Shown here piece after piece: positions 50,318 through 59,144 of a stretch of DNA of 64,000 nt (position 1 is the first letter of the stretch; the number at the start of each line of letters is the position of its first letter). This DNA is from Ornithinibacillus sp047228935 (lineage in GTDB: Bacteria > Bacillota > Bacilli > Bacillales > Amphibacillaceae), in NCBI RefSeq assembly GCF_047228935.1, contig NZ_JBFEGG010000007.1, positions 1 through 64,000 of the forward strand. Reading direction: 5' to 3'. The notes under the pieces are model-generated. The model was not told the DNA's origin and ran no database searches. It saw only the letters and a program-made list of their open reading frames with translations. Made by a program: the position numbers and the translations under genes.

Positions 50318-50797
50318 TCAGTTGTTATCAATAAATTCTTTTAATAGTCCTAGCATTTTCTCTTTTTGGGATACAAATGGCTTTGGCTCAAATTCATTTA
50401 AAGCCTCTATCACATCCTCCATTTTATCCCCATCATTCCATGTCAAAATATGACCAGCAGATTCAAAAGCTTGAACTAGTTCAAGCTGATGGTCATCATT
50501 ATGCTCTCCATATTCTTTTAAACGCGGTGCAGCAATAACTTTTTTTCCCTTCTTGAGTCCAGTTATAACAGAGCCTGTACCAGCGTGAGTAATAATAATT
50601 CGAGCTTCATCATATAATTTATCCATTTCATCATAACTAACAAAAGGTTTTAAGGTTAAATAATCACTACTGAATTTCGTATGACCATTTTGTACCAAGA
50701 TTTCATCATCCACTTTACCCTCTTTTTTAATACGTTCAACCTCTTCTAAGAGACGAGGAAATGGAAGTTCATGTGTTCCTAACAATACCAGTATCAA
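50318..50797 (-). CDS. pssE: PssE/Cps14G-type glycosyltransferase subunit (Alg13-like)
   Basis: A 159-residue protein similar to the C-terminal domain of GT28 enzymes and Alg13: ILVLLGTHELPFPRLLEEVE, ARIIITHAGTGSVITGLKKGK and VIAAPRLKEYGEHNDDHQLE. It would bind the donor nucleotide sugar and act with the PssD-like protein encoded next to it. Together they form the split GT, often adding the second sugar to the lipid carrier. The start codon overlaps the end of the PssD gene by four bases. Confidence 0.87.
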   Translation of the reverse strand: MILVLLGTHELPFPRLLEEVERIKKEGKVDDEILVQNGHTKFSSDYLTLKPFVSYDEMDKLYDEARIIITHAGTGSVITGLKKGKKVIAAPRLKEYGEHNDDHQLELVQAFESAGHILTWNDGDKMEDVIEALNEFEPKPFVSQKEKMLGLLKEFIDNN

Positions 50798-51267
50798 TAG
50801 ATTGTCCCCCCATATACTGCTTTAGGATAGAACTCTTTCATCGATTCCCATTGGATGATAAATAAGTCGGCAATAGGATAGATCATTCTTCCAGACAAAG
50901 TAGGACTTTTTGATTTCGCAAAACTTTCGATAAAAATGACCTTTTTTCTAAACAACTTTGCAATATAACACATCGGAACAGCAGTATGAGCGCCAGTCGT
51001 AATGATAATATCAGGTTTCTCACGCAGGAATATCATTAATGATTTTATAATGTTATAGGAAAATTTGAATAGATAGCGAAAAAGATAATTTCTTGCACCA
51101 TACACAAGGAATGATACAGGATATTTATCTTTTAACTTTAACGTAACATCGGTCTTCTCTGTAACCAGATGATAATCATATTCTTTAAATAATTCTTCCA
51201 GCGATAGAAGTTGAGTCAAATGACCCCCCACTGAAGAAATCATTAGGAGTTTTTTCTTTTGCTTCAT
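50794..51267 (-). CDS. pssD: PssD/Cps14F-type glycosyltransferase subunit (Alg14-like)
   Basis: A 157-residue protein with KKKLLMISSVGGHLTQLLSL at the start, IIITTGAHTAVPMCYIAKLF and VIFIESFAKSKSPTLSGRMI. Alg14/PssD-like subunits anchor the active transferase at the membrane and bind the acceptor. The ATG at 51267 gives this canonical start; the frame continues to 51366 with no supporting site. It overlaps the PssE gene by four bases. In streptococcal loci the pair adds galactose or glucuronate-type sugars, but the donor here is unknown. Confidence 0.87.
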   Translation of the reverse strand: MKQKKKLLMISSVGGHLTQLLSLEELFKEYDYHLVTEKTDVTLKLKDKYPVSFLVYGARNYLFRYLFKFSYNIIKSLMIFLREKPDIIITTGAHTAVPMCYIAKLFRKKVIFIESFAKSKSPTLSGRMIYPIADLFIIQWESMKEFYPKAVYGGTIY

Positions 51268-51399
51268 GGTAAATGCTCCAATCCGTTCGCAGGCGACAAA
51301 GTTAAACCTAGCTATCCCCACATTATGTATGTATGCTTTGATATCATTCTTATTATAACAAAGCATACACTGTGAAACCTAATTTATCAATCATCATAA

Positions 51400-52767
51400 T
51401 TATAATAAGTTATCTTTTGGATACGCACTAATAACCAACAGATATGCATAGAAAATGGCAAAATAAATTCCTGATGCAGGGTTTAGTAAAATATGACCTG
51501 CAAAAGCGGCAATTCCAAGACTTAAACAGACTGCTACACCTACCATAAGTAAGGTCGGTGTAATTTGTTTCAATCTATATTTTATAAAGGAATAGAGTAC
51601 TCTAATTCCAAAATATAGTAATGGAAGGAATAATAAAATGCTTCCTAAAATACCATAGCTGTAATACCAATCAAAGTAGTCAATTTCAATGATTTTTAAG
51701 CTTTCTTCATAGTTACCACCTGGACCCATTCCTAAAATCTTTTGTGAGGTTGGTGCAACTGCCCAGTCTTCTTGAATATCAGCTAAATATCGATCACGAC
51801 CACTTAATAAACGCTGTGGAAGGTTTTCCGTATCTAATTCATATTCAGGCTCTTTTTCTACTGAGTCATCCTCATCAATTGGTACTTCTGGGTCAACTGG
51901 AACTTCTTTGTAATAGCTAATATTGATATTTTCGCCTGCAGGTGAAGCAGGTAGATATACAAATAATAGTACGGTTGACACTGCTAATATTAGGACGTTT
52001 GCCCATCCTTTCTTAGTAAACAACGCATATATTAAAGCGATTACCGTACCAATAGTAAGTGGTATTAATGCTCCACCAATACCCACTTTAGTCCCGATTT
52101 CTTGCATAGCCCAAGCAACTAATAGAATGAATGGTGCGAGAAGATATTTCTTCTTCACATCTTTCGTATTAAGAACGTACAGTAACATTCCAGAAAACCC
52201 GATTGCTAACAATGCTCCTAAATCATTTGCTGAGTAAAACCAGCCAGAATGTCCTTCAGTTGGGAAGAAATCCCATTTTTCGTATCTTTCATAGCTCTGT
52301 TTACCAGTACCTGTTAATACAGCCATTAACATTACCAAACTGATAATGACAAAGTTAATAAACATATTACGTTGGACAATTTTTTGCCAGTCCATCTTTT
52401 TGGAAAGAGATAAAAACACTGCTGCATACACAATTAACATTTCGACGACATAGGCTGATTTAACAGCATACGTGAATTCCTGCATTAAATTATATGGATC
52501 TTTTATCATATAATTATTAATCGTATGAATCACCATAAAAATCCCTAGGAATACTACATATATAGTTGTTCCCCATCTAATTTTCTTGTTTGGGTAAAGC
52601 AATAAATATACAAATCCTACCACCATAATCAATGCTCGTACAATGGTTGATACGGATGTACCAAAGTAAGATACAAGGTCTAAAAATGGTTGAAGTAATA
52701 TATAAATAAGGAAGAATATTTCTATTTTATTTGTAATTTTCTGCCAATAGTTCCCATTTGTGTTCAT
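51400..52767 (-). CDS. O-antigen polymerase/ligase-like (Wzy-type) membrane protein
   Basis: A 455-residue protein with about 11 transmembrane segments. A large extracytoplasmic loop (about residues 275-345) is acidic (VPVDPEVPIDEDDSVEKEPE) and ends in LLSGRDRYLADIQEDW; this resembles the catalytic loop of O-antigen ligase/polymerase proteins. It probably polymerises the flipped repeat unit. GGAGGAAG precedes the ATG. It is the first gene of the transcription unit polymerase-PssD-PssE-GT2. Confidence 0.8.
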   Translation of the reverse strand: MNTNGNYWQKITNKIEIFFLIYILLQPFLDLVSYFGTSVSTIVRALIMVVGFVYLLLYPNKKIRWGTTIYVVFLGIFMVIHTINNYMIKDPYNLMQEFTYAVKSAYVVEMLIVYAAVFLSLSKKMDWQKIVQRNMFINFVIISLVMLMAVLTGTGKQSYERYEKWDFFPTEGHSGWFYSANDLGALLAIGFSGMLLYVLNTKDVKKKYLLAPFILLVAWAMQEIGTKVGIGGALIPLTIGTVIALIYALFTKKGWANVLILAVSTVLLFVYLPASPAGENINISYYKEVPVDPEVPIDEDDSVEKEPEYELDTENLPQRLLSGRDRYLADIQEDWAVAPTSQKILGMGPGGNYEESLKIIEIDYFDWYYSYGILGSILLFLPLLYFGIRVLYSFIKYRLKQITPTLLMVGVAVCLSLGIAAFAGHILLNPASGIYFAIFYAYLLVISAYPKDNLL

Positions 52768-52949
52768 CTAACTTCCTCCTGTTTATCTCTCGCCCTTATG
52801 ATTTCTCTTTTTCATTAGATACATTCATTATTTCAATTTCGAATACATACTCCGTTATTATACAACGAATTACGCTAAATTTCGAGGATTTCTACTATCA
52901 ATATTTATAAATTCTCTTTCACATTTCACCCAATATAACTAGTCGCAAA

Positions 52950-52997
52950 CAAAAAACACTTCAACACCCTCTATTAGCGGTTTTGAAGTGTTTTTTT
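52950..52997. terminator. Terminator after the UDP-glucose dehydrogenase gene
   Basis: AAAAAACACTTCAA pairs with TTGAAGTGTTTTTT (perfect, 14 bp), with T-tracts on both strands. It lies nine bases beyond the stop codon. Confidence 0.85.
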
Positions 52998-53005
52998 AAA
53001 TAGTA

Positions 53006-54316
53006 TTAATTATTAATTTCGGACGGTCTTCCAATGGAATAGTATTCTATTCCTAAAGAAGTTGCATCTTGTACATTAAAACAATTTCTACCATCAAAAA
53101 TAATAGGATTCTTTAGTTTTACTTTGTAATTTTCTAAACCAAACGTTATGAAATCTTTCCATTCCGTTAAAATTACTAGACAGTCTGCTCCTTCAACTGC
53201 AGATTCAATACTATCTTGGAATTGTACTTCTGAAGGAATTACTTTTTTCGCATTATCCATCGCTACCGGATCATATGCCTTCACATTTACTCCTTCTTGG
53301 ATTAATGCTTTAGAAACAGGAATAGAAGGTGCTTCACGCATATCATCTGTATTCGGTTTGAATGAAAGACCTAACAATGCAATATTTAATCCGTTTAATG
53401 AACCAAAGCGTTTCTTAAGCTTGTCAATGATAATCCGTTTTTGATTTTCATTCACGTCTACAACGCTCTGTAATATAGGCATTTGATAGTTTACACTTTT
53501 TCCAATGGATATTAAAGCATTCGTATCTTTAGGGAAGCAAGAGCCTCCATAGCCGATTCCAGCATTTAAGAAAAATTCCCCGATGCGCTTATCCATTCCC
53601 ATTCCTTTCGTAACATTCTCAATGTTTGCTCCTAAATGCTCGCAAAGGTTGGCAATTTCATTGATAAAACTAATTTTAGTTGCGAGAAATGCGTTTGATG
53701 CATATTTAATCATCTCTGCACTTCTTAGGTCTGTTTTTAAAATTGGAATACCGAATGGCTTATTAACTTCTTCGATTTTCTCTAGTGCATCTTGATTTTC
53801 TGAACCAATCACGATTCGGTCACCATGGAAGGTATCATGTACTGCTGACCCTTGGCGTAAAAATTCTGGGTTGGATACAATTTGAATCGATACATTATGT
53901 TTAAGGCGACTTGTAATATAGTCACGAATATATTCATTTGTACCAATAGGAACTGTACTCTTTATCACAATAATAGCATCATTCTTTAAATGCTCTCCTA
54001 TGCTGTCTCCTGCGGCGTGAATATAGCGTAAATCTGCTGAGCCATCTTCGGATTGTGGTGTACCAACACCTATATAAATAGCTTCTTTATCTTTTAGTCC
54101 TTCTTCATAACTTGTTGTAAAGTTAATTCTTCCATTATCTATATTTTTACGTAATAGCTCTTCTAATCCTTCTTCATAGATTGGAGACTTACCACTACGT
54201 AATAGGTCTACTTTTGCTTCATCTATATCAAGACATGTAACCTCGTGCCCGATTTCAGCTAGGGAAACACCGGTAACAAGGCCAACATAGCCTGTCCCAA
54301 TTACTGCGATTTTCAT
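53006..54316 (-). CDS. ugd: UDP-glucose 6-dehydrogenase
   Basis: A 436-residue enzyme that oxidises UDP-glucose to UDP-glucuronate. Motifs: KIAVIGTGYVGLVTGVSLAE (Rossmann), IIVIKSTVPIGTNEYIRDYI, SNPEFLRQGSAVHDTFHGDR, NAGIGYGGSCFPKDTNAL with the catalytic cysteine, and ALLGLSFKPNTDDMREAPS. It overlaps the galU gene by four bases, so the two make UDP-GlcA from glucose 1-phosphate. In B. subtilis the TuaD homologue serves teichuronic acid. Confidence 0.95.
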   Translation of the reverse strand: MKIAVIGTGYVGLVTGVSLAEIGHEVTCLDIDEAKVDLLRSGKSPIYEEGLEELLRKNIDNGRINFTTSYEEGLKDKEAIYIGVGTPQSEDGSADLRYIHAAGDSIGEHLKNDAIIVIKSTVPIGTNEYIRDYITSRLKHNVSIQIVSNPEFLRQGSAVHDTFHGDRIVIGSENQDALEKIEEVNKPFGIPILKTDLRSAEMIKYASNAFLATKISFINEIANLCEHLGANIENVTKGMGMDKRIGEFFLNAGIGYGGSCFPKDTNALISIGKSVNYQMPILQSVVDVNENQKRIIIDKLKKRFGSLNGLNIALLGLSFKPNTDDMREAPSIPVSKALIQEGVNVKAYDPVAMDNAKKVIPSEVQFQDSIESAVEGADCLVILTEWKDFITFGLENYKVKLKNPIIFDGRNCFNVQDATSLGIEYYSIGRPSEINN

Positions 54317-55212
54317 TGAAGCTTCCTCCCATTAGTTTTACTACTGTATAGTTGTTCAATATAAGCAAATACATCATCTTTTAAATCATCACGTTCTAAA
54401 GCGAAGTCTAGAGTAGCTTTGACGAATCCAAGTTTATTTCCGATATCAAATCGCTTACCATAGAAATTATACGCTAATACTGGCTGAATGTTATTCAACT
54501 TAGCGATTGCATCGGTTAATTGAATTTCATCACTCTTACCAGGCGGTAAGTCTTCCAAGATTGCAAAGATTTCCGGTGTTAAGATATACCTTCCCATAAT
54601 TGCTAAATTAGATGGCGCATTCTCAACAGAAGGTTTTTCCACTAATGACTTTACTACGACGGTATGCGGGTCATCTGCATGTATTTCTTTCGGATCTATT
54701 ACTCCATAGCTAGAAACCATTTCCTCAGGAACCTCTTGTACACCAACAACCGAACATTGATGTTTATCGTAAACGTCAATTAATTGTTTTAAGCATGGTT
54801 CTTCGGATTGAACAATATCATCACCTAGAAGTACTGCAAATGGTTCGTTCCCAATAAACCTGCTAGCTACCGAAATCGCATGCCCTAGTCCCTTAGGTTC
54901 TTTTTGTCTTATGTAATGAATGTTAGCTAAATTAGAAATTGCACGGACTTCTTCTAAAACCTCCGTCTTCCCCTTTTTAGCTAAAGTTTCTTCTAATTCG
55001 TATGAAATATCAAAATGATCTTCAATCGCTCTTTTTCCACGACCAGAGACAATAATAATGTCTTCTATCCCGGAAGCTACTGCTTCTTCTACAATATATT
55101 GAATAGTCGGTTTATCTACTATCGGTAACATTTCTTTTGGCTGTGCTTTAGTAGCTGGTAAAAATCTTGTCCCTAGTCCAGCTGCTGGAATTATAGCTTT
55201 TTTTACAAGCAT
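54313..55212 (-). CDS. galU: UTP-glucose-1-phosphate uridylyltransferase
   Basis: A 299-residue GtaB/GalU enzyme that makes UDP-glucose from glucose 1-phosphate and UTP. Motifs: VKKAIIPAAGLGTRFLPATK, KEMLPIVDKPTIQYIVEEA, EPFAVLLGDDIV and LVEKPSVENAPSNLAIMGRY. The ATG at 55212 with GGAGAG gives the standard start LVKKAII; the longer frame to 55242 lacks support. It is followed directly by the dehydrogenase gene. Confidence 0.95.
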   Translation of the reverse strand: MLVKKAIIPAAGLGTRFLPATKAQPKEMLPIVDKPTIQYIVEEAVASGIEDIIIVSGRGKRAIEDHFDISYELEETLAKKGKTEVLEEVRAISNLANIHYIRQKEPKGLGHAISVASRFIGNEPFAVLLGDDIVQSEEPCLKQLIDVYDKHQCSVVGVQEVPEEMVSSYGVIDPKEIHADDPHTVVVKSLVEKPSVENAPSNLAIMGRYILTPEIFAILEDLPPGKSDEIQLTDAIAKLNNIQPVLAYNFYGKRFDIGNKLGFVKATLDFALERDDLKDDVFAYIEQLYSSKTNGRKLQ

Positions 55213-55395
55213 ATTATTCTCTCCTTTTGAAAAAACTCTCACTTCACTATACTTCGGTAATCTTTCTTATTGCTAGACTATATTATCATAGTAAAGAAAG
55301 AACTAGCAATTTTATACACATGTGTTTTTAGGAAAAACATTATTTTCTATATTGTACCACGTGCAAACTCTTTTATGTGATATAAGCTCTTTTGC

Positions 55396-55445
55396 AAAAA
55401 AAGAAAAAGTCAACCCGCAATATATAATTTTTTAGAGGTTGACTT
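55396..55445 (-). terminator. Terminator of the first tagO/wecA paralogue
   Basis: On the minus strand AAGTCAACC pairs with GGTTGACTT around a 21-base AT-rich loop, then a TTTTTCTTTTTTT run. It lies eight bases beyond the stop at 55453. Confidence 0.75.
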
Positions 55446-55452
55446 ATCACTT

Positions 55453-56496
55453 TTATTTCTTACGTCCATCAATTAAATGCAAGAGTGGTCTATACTTATC
55501 ACTAATCAATCCAGTTACTTCAACGATTAATTCTACTAGTATTAGGATACCAATCAGTAGTAATGTAGACCCCCAAAGGGTAGCACGTGTAAAGATCAGT
55601 GCTGCAACTCCAAACAATGCACTTAATGTATAAATAAGAACAACTGTCTGGCGATGTGAGAATCCTAGTTTTATTAAACAGTGATGTAAATGGAACTTAT
55701 CAGGAGCTGATAATGGTTTTTTCTTTACAATTCTACGGATAATTGCAAATGTCGTATCCAGAATCGGTACGCCAAGTACAATAATCGGAACTATCAATGA
55801 AAACATCGCTACATTTTTAAATAGCCCCATAACAGCTAAAACACTAATCATATAGCCTAAGAATAATGAACCACTGTCACCCATAAAGATTTTTGCCGGG
55901 TAAAAGTTAAATACTAAAAATCCTAATGTACTACCTAAGACTAATAAAGCGAGTAATGCGATTAATGGATTTCCCATCGAAAGTGCAAGACCGGATATAG
56001 TCAAAAGTGCAATAGACGATACACCTGCCGCTAATCCGTCTAAACCGTCAATTAAATTAATTGCGTTCGTAATACCAACAATCCAAATCATTGTAATTGG
56101 TATAGCATAATATCCAAATTGTAAAACTTCTCCAGACGGTAACGTAATATAGTCAATTTGAATACCACCAACTACCGTAATGGTGGCTGCTATTATTTGA
56201 CCAGCTAATTTAGTACGCGGAGATATTTCTTTAATATCGTCAAGAACACCAATAGACACAATAATTAGGGCACCAGTTATAACTGGCCAAGCCTGTATGG
56301 TGTCAGGTAAAAAGACTAAAACTCCGGCCAAGAAGCTGACCACGATAGCTAACCCACCTAGTCTTGGCATTACCTTTTGATGAACTTTTCTACTATTGGG
56401 GTGGTCGACAGCCCCGATTTTAAATGCAAACTTTTTTACGATTGGGGTTAATATTAGTGATAAAACAAATGTAATGACTAGTGCAATTATAGTCAT
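55453..56496 (-). CDS. tagO: Undecaprenyl-phosphate N-acetylglucosaminyl 1-phosphate transferase (TagO/WecA-type)
   Basis: A 347-residue MraY-family enzyme that transfers GlcNAc-1-P from UDP-GlcNAc to undecaprenyl phosphate, the first step of teichoic acid and related polymers. Motifs: RKVHQKVMPRLGGLAIV, TNAINLIDGLDGLAAGVSSI, FNFYPAKIFMGDSGSLFLGY and KFHLHHCLIKLGFSHRQTV. About 11 transmembrane segments are predicted. The ATG at 56496 after GGAGG gives TIIALVITF; the frame extends seven residues upstream. A close paralogue follows at 56846. Confidence 0.93.
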   Translation of the reverse strand: MTIIALVITFVLSLILTPIVKKFAFKIGAVDHPNSRKVHQKVMPRLGGLAIVVSFLAGVLVFLPDTIQAWPVITGALIIVSIGVLDDIKEISPRTKLAGQIIAATITVVGGIQIDYITLPSGEVLQFGYYAIPITMIWIVGITNAINLIDGLDGLAAGVSSIALLTISGLALSMGNPLIALLALLVLGSTLGFLVFNFYPAKIFMGDSGSLFLGYMISVLAVMGLFKNVAMFSLIVPIIVLGVPILDTTFAIIRRIVKKKPLSAPDKFHLHHCLIKLGFSHRQTVVLIYTLSALFGVAALIFTRATLWGSTLLLIGILILVELIVEVTGLISDKYRPLLHLIDGRKK

Positions 56497-56659
56497 TTTT
56501 GATCCTCCTAAACTCATGACAGTTATTCACAGCATTGCTAATCTATTAGACGAAAAACACATTTTAAAAGTTTCATTGTTTAATATTTTTCCTATCTCAT
56601 TATAAGGAAATTTTTTAAAAAAGCAATATGTTATATAAATTTGGGACAGACTTTTGGTT

Positions 56660-56714
56660 GGGACAGGGGGACAGGTTCCTTGTCCCTGGGACAAGGAACC
56701 TGTCCCCCTGTCCC
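56660..56714. repeat. REP-like inverted pair F, perfect 55-bp palindrome
   Basis: Two 27-bp units around one T in perfect inverted orientation, left GGGACAGGGGGACAGG...TTCCTTGTCCC. It lies between the two tagO/wecA paralogues. A partial GGGACAG lies 16 bases to the left. Confidence 0.95.
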
Positions 56715-56818
56715 AAAAAGCAATGTGTGATAAAAATTAAGTGTTGGACGCTGCCATTTATAATACTTCTTATGATACCTATTTTTTCTGACGGTTGAAC
56801 CTAAAATTATTGAGCCTC

Positions 56819-56856
56819 AAAAAAAGCAACCCTAATTTTTGTGTGTTAGGATTGCT
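56819..56856 (-). terminator. Terminator overlapping the end of the second tagO/wecA paralogue
   Basis: On the minus strand AGCAATCCTAA pairs with TTAGGGTTGCT (one mismatch), followed by T7. The stem includes the stop codon at 56846-56848. Confidence 0.8.
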
Positions 56857-57934
56857 GTTTGTTTTGCCTTCTTTCACCAAAAAGTTTTTTCATCAACCGA
56901 AGTACTGGACGTTGACCTTTACCAACTAAGCCTACAAGTTCTGCAAAGAGGTGTAGTAAAAACCAGATGATAAAAGCAATAATTAAATTAAATCCTAAAC
57001 CTGAATTGGAAAAAGTAATAGCCAAGGCACCAAATATAATACTAAACCCGTATATAATTAAAACCGTTGTCCGATGACTGAATCCAGCTGCAAGTAGTTG
57101 ATGGTGAATATGTTTTTTATCAGCGCTCATAACTTTCTCACCGTTTAAAAGTCTTCGTATGATGGCAAAAATAGTATCGAATATCGGAACAGCTAATATG
57201 ATAATCGGAATAATAAAACTGAATAATGTTACATTTTTAAATAAACCTAAAATCGATATAACAGAAATCATGTAACCGAGAAATAAGGAACCTGTATCTC
57301 CCATATAGACTTTCGCTGGGTGAAAATTGTGAAATAAGAAGCCGAGATTACTTCCTATTAGCGCAACAGCTAAAAAGACTACAAGTATTTCTTGGTCCAT
57401 TATCGCCATTATAAGAATACTAATAAGTGCGATCGTTGATACCCCAGATGCAAGGCCGTCCAATCCGTCGATTAGATTAATTGCATTAGTTATTCCTACT
57501 ATCCATAAGAACGTAATAACAATACTAAAAGGGCCAGCCAGATCGATTACGCCAAAAAATGGTAACGTAATCTTTTCGATAATTAGGCCAGATGTGATTA
57601 ATATCGTTGCTGGTATTAACTGTCCAGCAAGCTTTAATATAGGTTTTATCTGGTATTTATCATCAAATAATCCAGTTATTACAATAATAATTGCACCGAT
57701 ACTAATTTCAAGGAAATATTCATGGCTTGGACTCAAATAAATCAATCCTAGACAGGTTCCAATAAATATGGCTAAACCACCTAGTCTGGGGGTAGGGTTT
57801 TTATGGACTTTTCGGTAATTAGGTAAATCAATAATATTCCATTTGAAAGCAAGTTTTTTTATTGGATATACCAATAGCAGTGTTGAAATTAGGGAAATGA
57901 AAAATGCAATAATAAGATCCGCTGTGTTAATCAT
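56846..57934 (-). CDS. Second TagO/WecA-type polyprenyl-phosphate sugar-1-phosphate transferase
   Basis: A 362-residue paralogue of the preceding protein, with the same core motifs: RKVHKNPTPRLGGLAIFIG, TNAINLIDGLDGLASGVSTI, FHNFHPAKVYMGDTGSLFLG and KKHIHHQLLAAGFSHRTTV. The first enzyme has KFHLHHCL where this one has KKHIHHQL. The C-terminus is longer and very basic (KLFGERRQNKQ). Two copies in tandem could begin different polymers, for instance wall teichoic acid and the capsule/SLH-binding polymer. I cannot say which does which. Confidence 0.9.
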   Translation of the reverse strand: MINTADLIIAFFISLISTLLLVYPIKKLAFKWNIIDLPNYRKVHKNPTPRLGGLAIFIGTCLGLIYLSPSHEYFLEISIGAIIIVITGLFDDKYQIKPILKLAGQLIPATILITSGLIIEKITLPFFGVIDLAGPFSIVITFLWIVGITNAINLIDGLDGLASGVSTIALISILIMAIMDQEILVVFLAVALIGSNLGFLFHNFHPAKVYMGDTGSLFLGYMISVISILGLFKNVTLFSFIIPIIILAVPIFDTIFAIIRRLLNGEKVMSADKKHIHHQLLAAGFSHRTTVLIIYGFSIIFGALAITFSNSGLGFNLIIAFIIWFLLHLFAELVGLVGKGQRPVLRLMKKLFGERRQNKQQS

Positions 57935-58085
57935 ACTAAACCTCTTTTATCTTTTTAATAGTCACCTTATTATATATTATGTAACACTTTCCTAATTTTA
58001 AAGGATATATCCATATTAAACAAGCTAGAAATTAGAAGAACAGAATTGATGCAAATTTCTTTCCCATCTACGTCCCCTATTCGTT

Positions 58086-58199
58086 CTATATTCTCACATA
58101 TTGTTCGTTTTGGAAGCTCTTACGGATGGTGTAGATTATGATTGGAAAAAATAATACATATAATACTATTCTAAGTTTGGAATTTCTTTTTCTTTTCAT
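58086..58199 (-). CDS. Small membrane protein downstream of GDPD
   Basis: A 37-residue protein starting MKRKRNSKLRIV, then one hydrophobic stretch LYVLFFPIIIYTI and the tail RKSFQNEQYVRI before TAG. The ATG is preceded by GGGAGA at five bases. It begins 18 bases beyond the GDPD stop codon, so translational coupling is likely. The basic N-terminus and single helix predict an inner-membrane protein. No family is recognised. Confidence 0.55.
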   Translation of the reverse strand: MKRKRNSKLRIVLYVLFFPIIIYTIRKSFQNEQYVRI

Positions 58200-58216
58200 A
58201 TAAATCTCCCTTTTCA

Positions 58217-58915
58217 TTATTCTAATACCGCTTTATATGTTTCCAACTCATCTGTTGTAATTAATATATTTGGGTATTGTTTAATTGATTTCATATGTTC
58301 TACTGTATTCACTGTCCAAACTACTAGTTGGACTCCCATTTCCTCACACTTTTTTATATGTTTTTCTTTTATAGAAGTATATTTCACTGCAAAATATTCC
58401 GCATTTAGCTTTTGAATTAATTGATAATGGGAGTTACGCACTTTATTGACTAGAGGACCAATTTTGACATCACTAGAAATAGCCCGCAATTTGAATAAGC
58501 AATCATGATTAAAGGAAATGATATATACTTGATCTTCCATATGGAGATTTTTAATTATCTCATAAACCTTTTGTTCAATTCCCTGATATAATTTTGGCTT
58601 CTTTAATTCAATGGAAACTATGATACGGTCTTTTGCTAATTGAAGCGCCTCTTCTAATGTGGGTATTGTTTCATTTGGAGAAATCGTAAATTGCTTCAGT
58701 TCTTCTAAAGTAAGCTTGCGAATTTCTCCACTTCCGTTAGTCATCCGATCAATCGTGTGGTCATGCATGACAACCGGAATTCCATCCTTACTCATGTGAA
58801 CATCTAACTCCATATGGGAAAAACCTAAATCGATTGCCGCTTGGAAGGATGATAATGTATTTTCTGGGTAATTCACTGGATACCCACGGTGAGCAATACC
58901 TCTAATTGTCATCAA
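58217..58915 (-). CDS. Glycerophosphodiester phosphodiesterase family protein
   Basis: A 232-residue GDPD enzyme that hydrolyses glycerophosphodiesters to glycerol 3-phosphate and an alcohol. Motifs: IAHRGYPVNYPENTLSSFQA (catalytic His), MELDVHMSKDGIPVVMHDHT (metal and second His) and IVSIELKKPK. No signal peptide, so cytosolic. It may recycle lipid or teichoic acid glycerol units for TagD. A small membrane protein gene lies directly downstream. Confidence 0.93.
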   Translation of the reverse strand: MMTIRGIAHRGYPVNYPENTLSSFQAAIDLGFSHMELDVHMSKDGIPVVMHDHTIDRMTNGSGEIRKLTLEELKQFTISPNETIPTLEEALQLAKDRIIVSIELKKPKLYQGIEQKVYEIIKNLHMEDQVYIISFNHDCLFKLRAISSDVKIGPLVNKVRNSHYQLIQKLNAEYFAVKYTSIKEKHIKKCEEMGVQLVVWTVNTVEHMKSIKQYPNILITTDELETYKAVLE

Positions 58916-59007
58916 ATTCTCCCCTATCCTGCGTTCTTTAATTAAAGTATAGAGGTCATGCGTAAAGATTGTATTAAGTTAATATGAAAACATTGTAAAT
59001 GGATGGT

Positions 59008-59068
59008 GGGACAGGGGGACAGGTTCGTTGTCCCAGATGGTGGGACAACGAACCTGTCCCCCTGTCCC
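59008..59068. repeat. REP-like inverted pair G with compensating base changes
   Basis: Two 27-bp inverted units separated by AGATGGT. The left ends TTCGTTGTCCC and the right starts GGGACAACGAA, so the C-to-G change of the left arm is matched in the right arm. Confidence 0.95.
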
Positions 59069-59144
59069 GAAATAGGATGGTATTCTTAATTGAGAACGTA
59101 TATAATATATTTATAACGTTATCCTTAAAGAAAGGAGGGATTAT

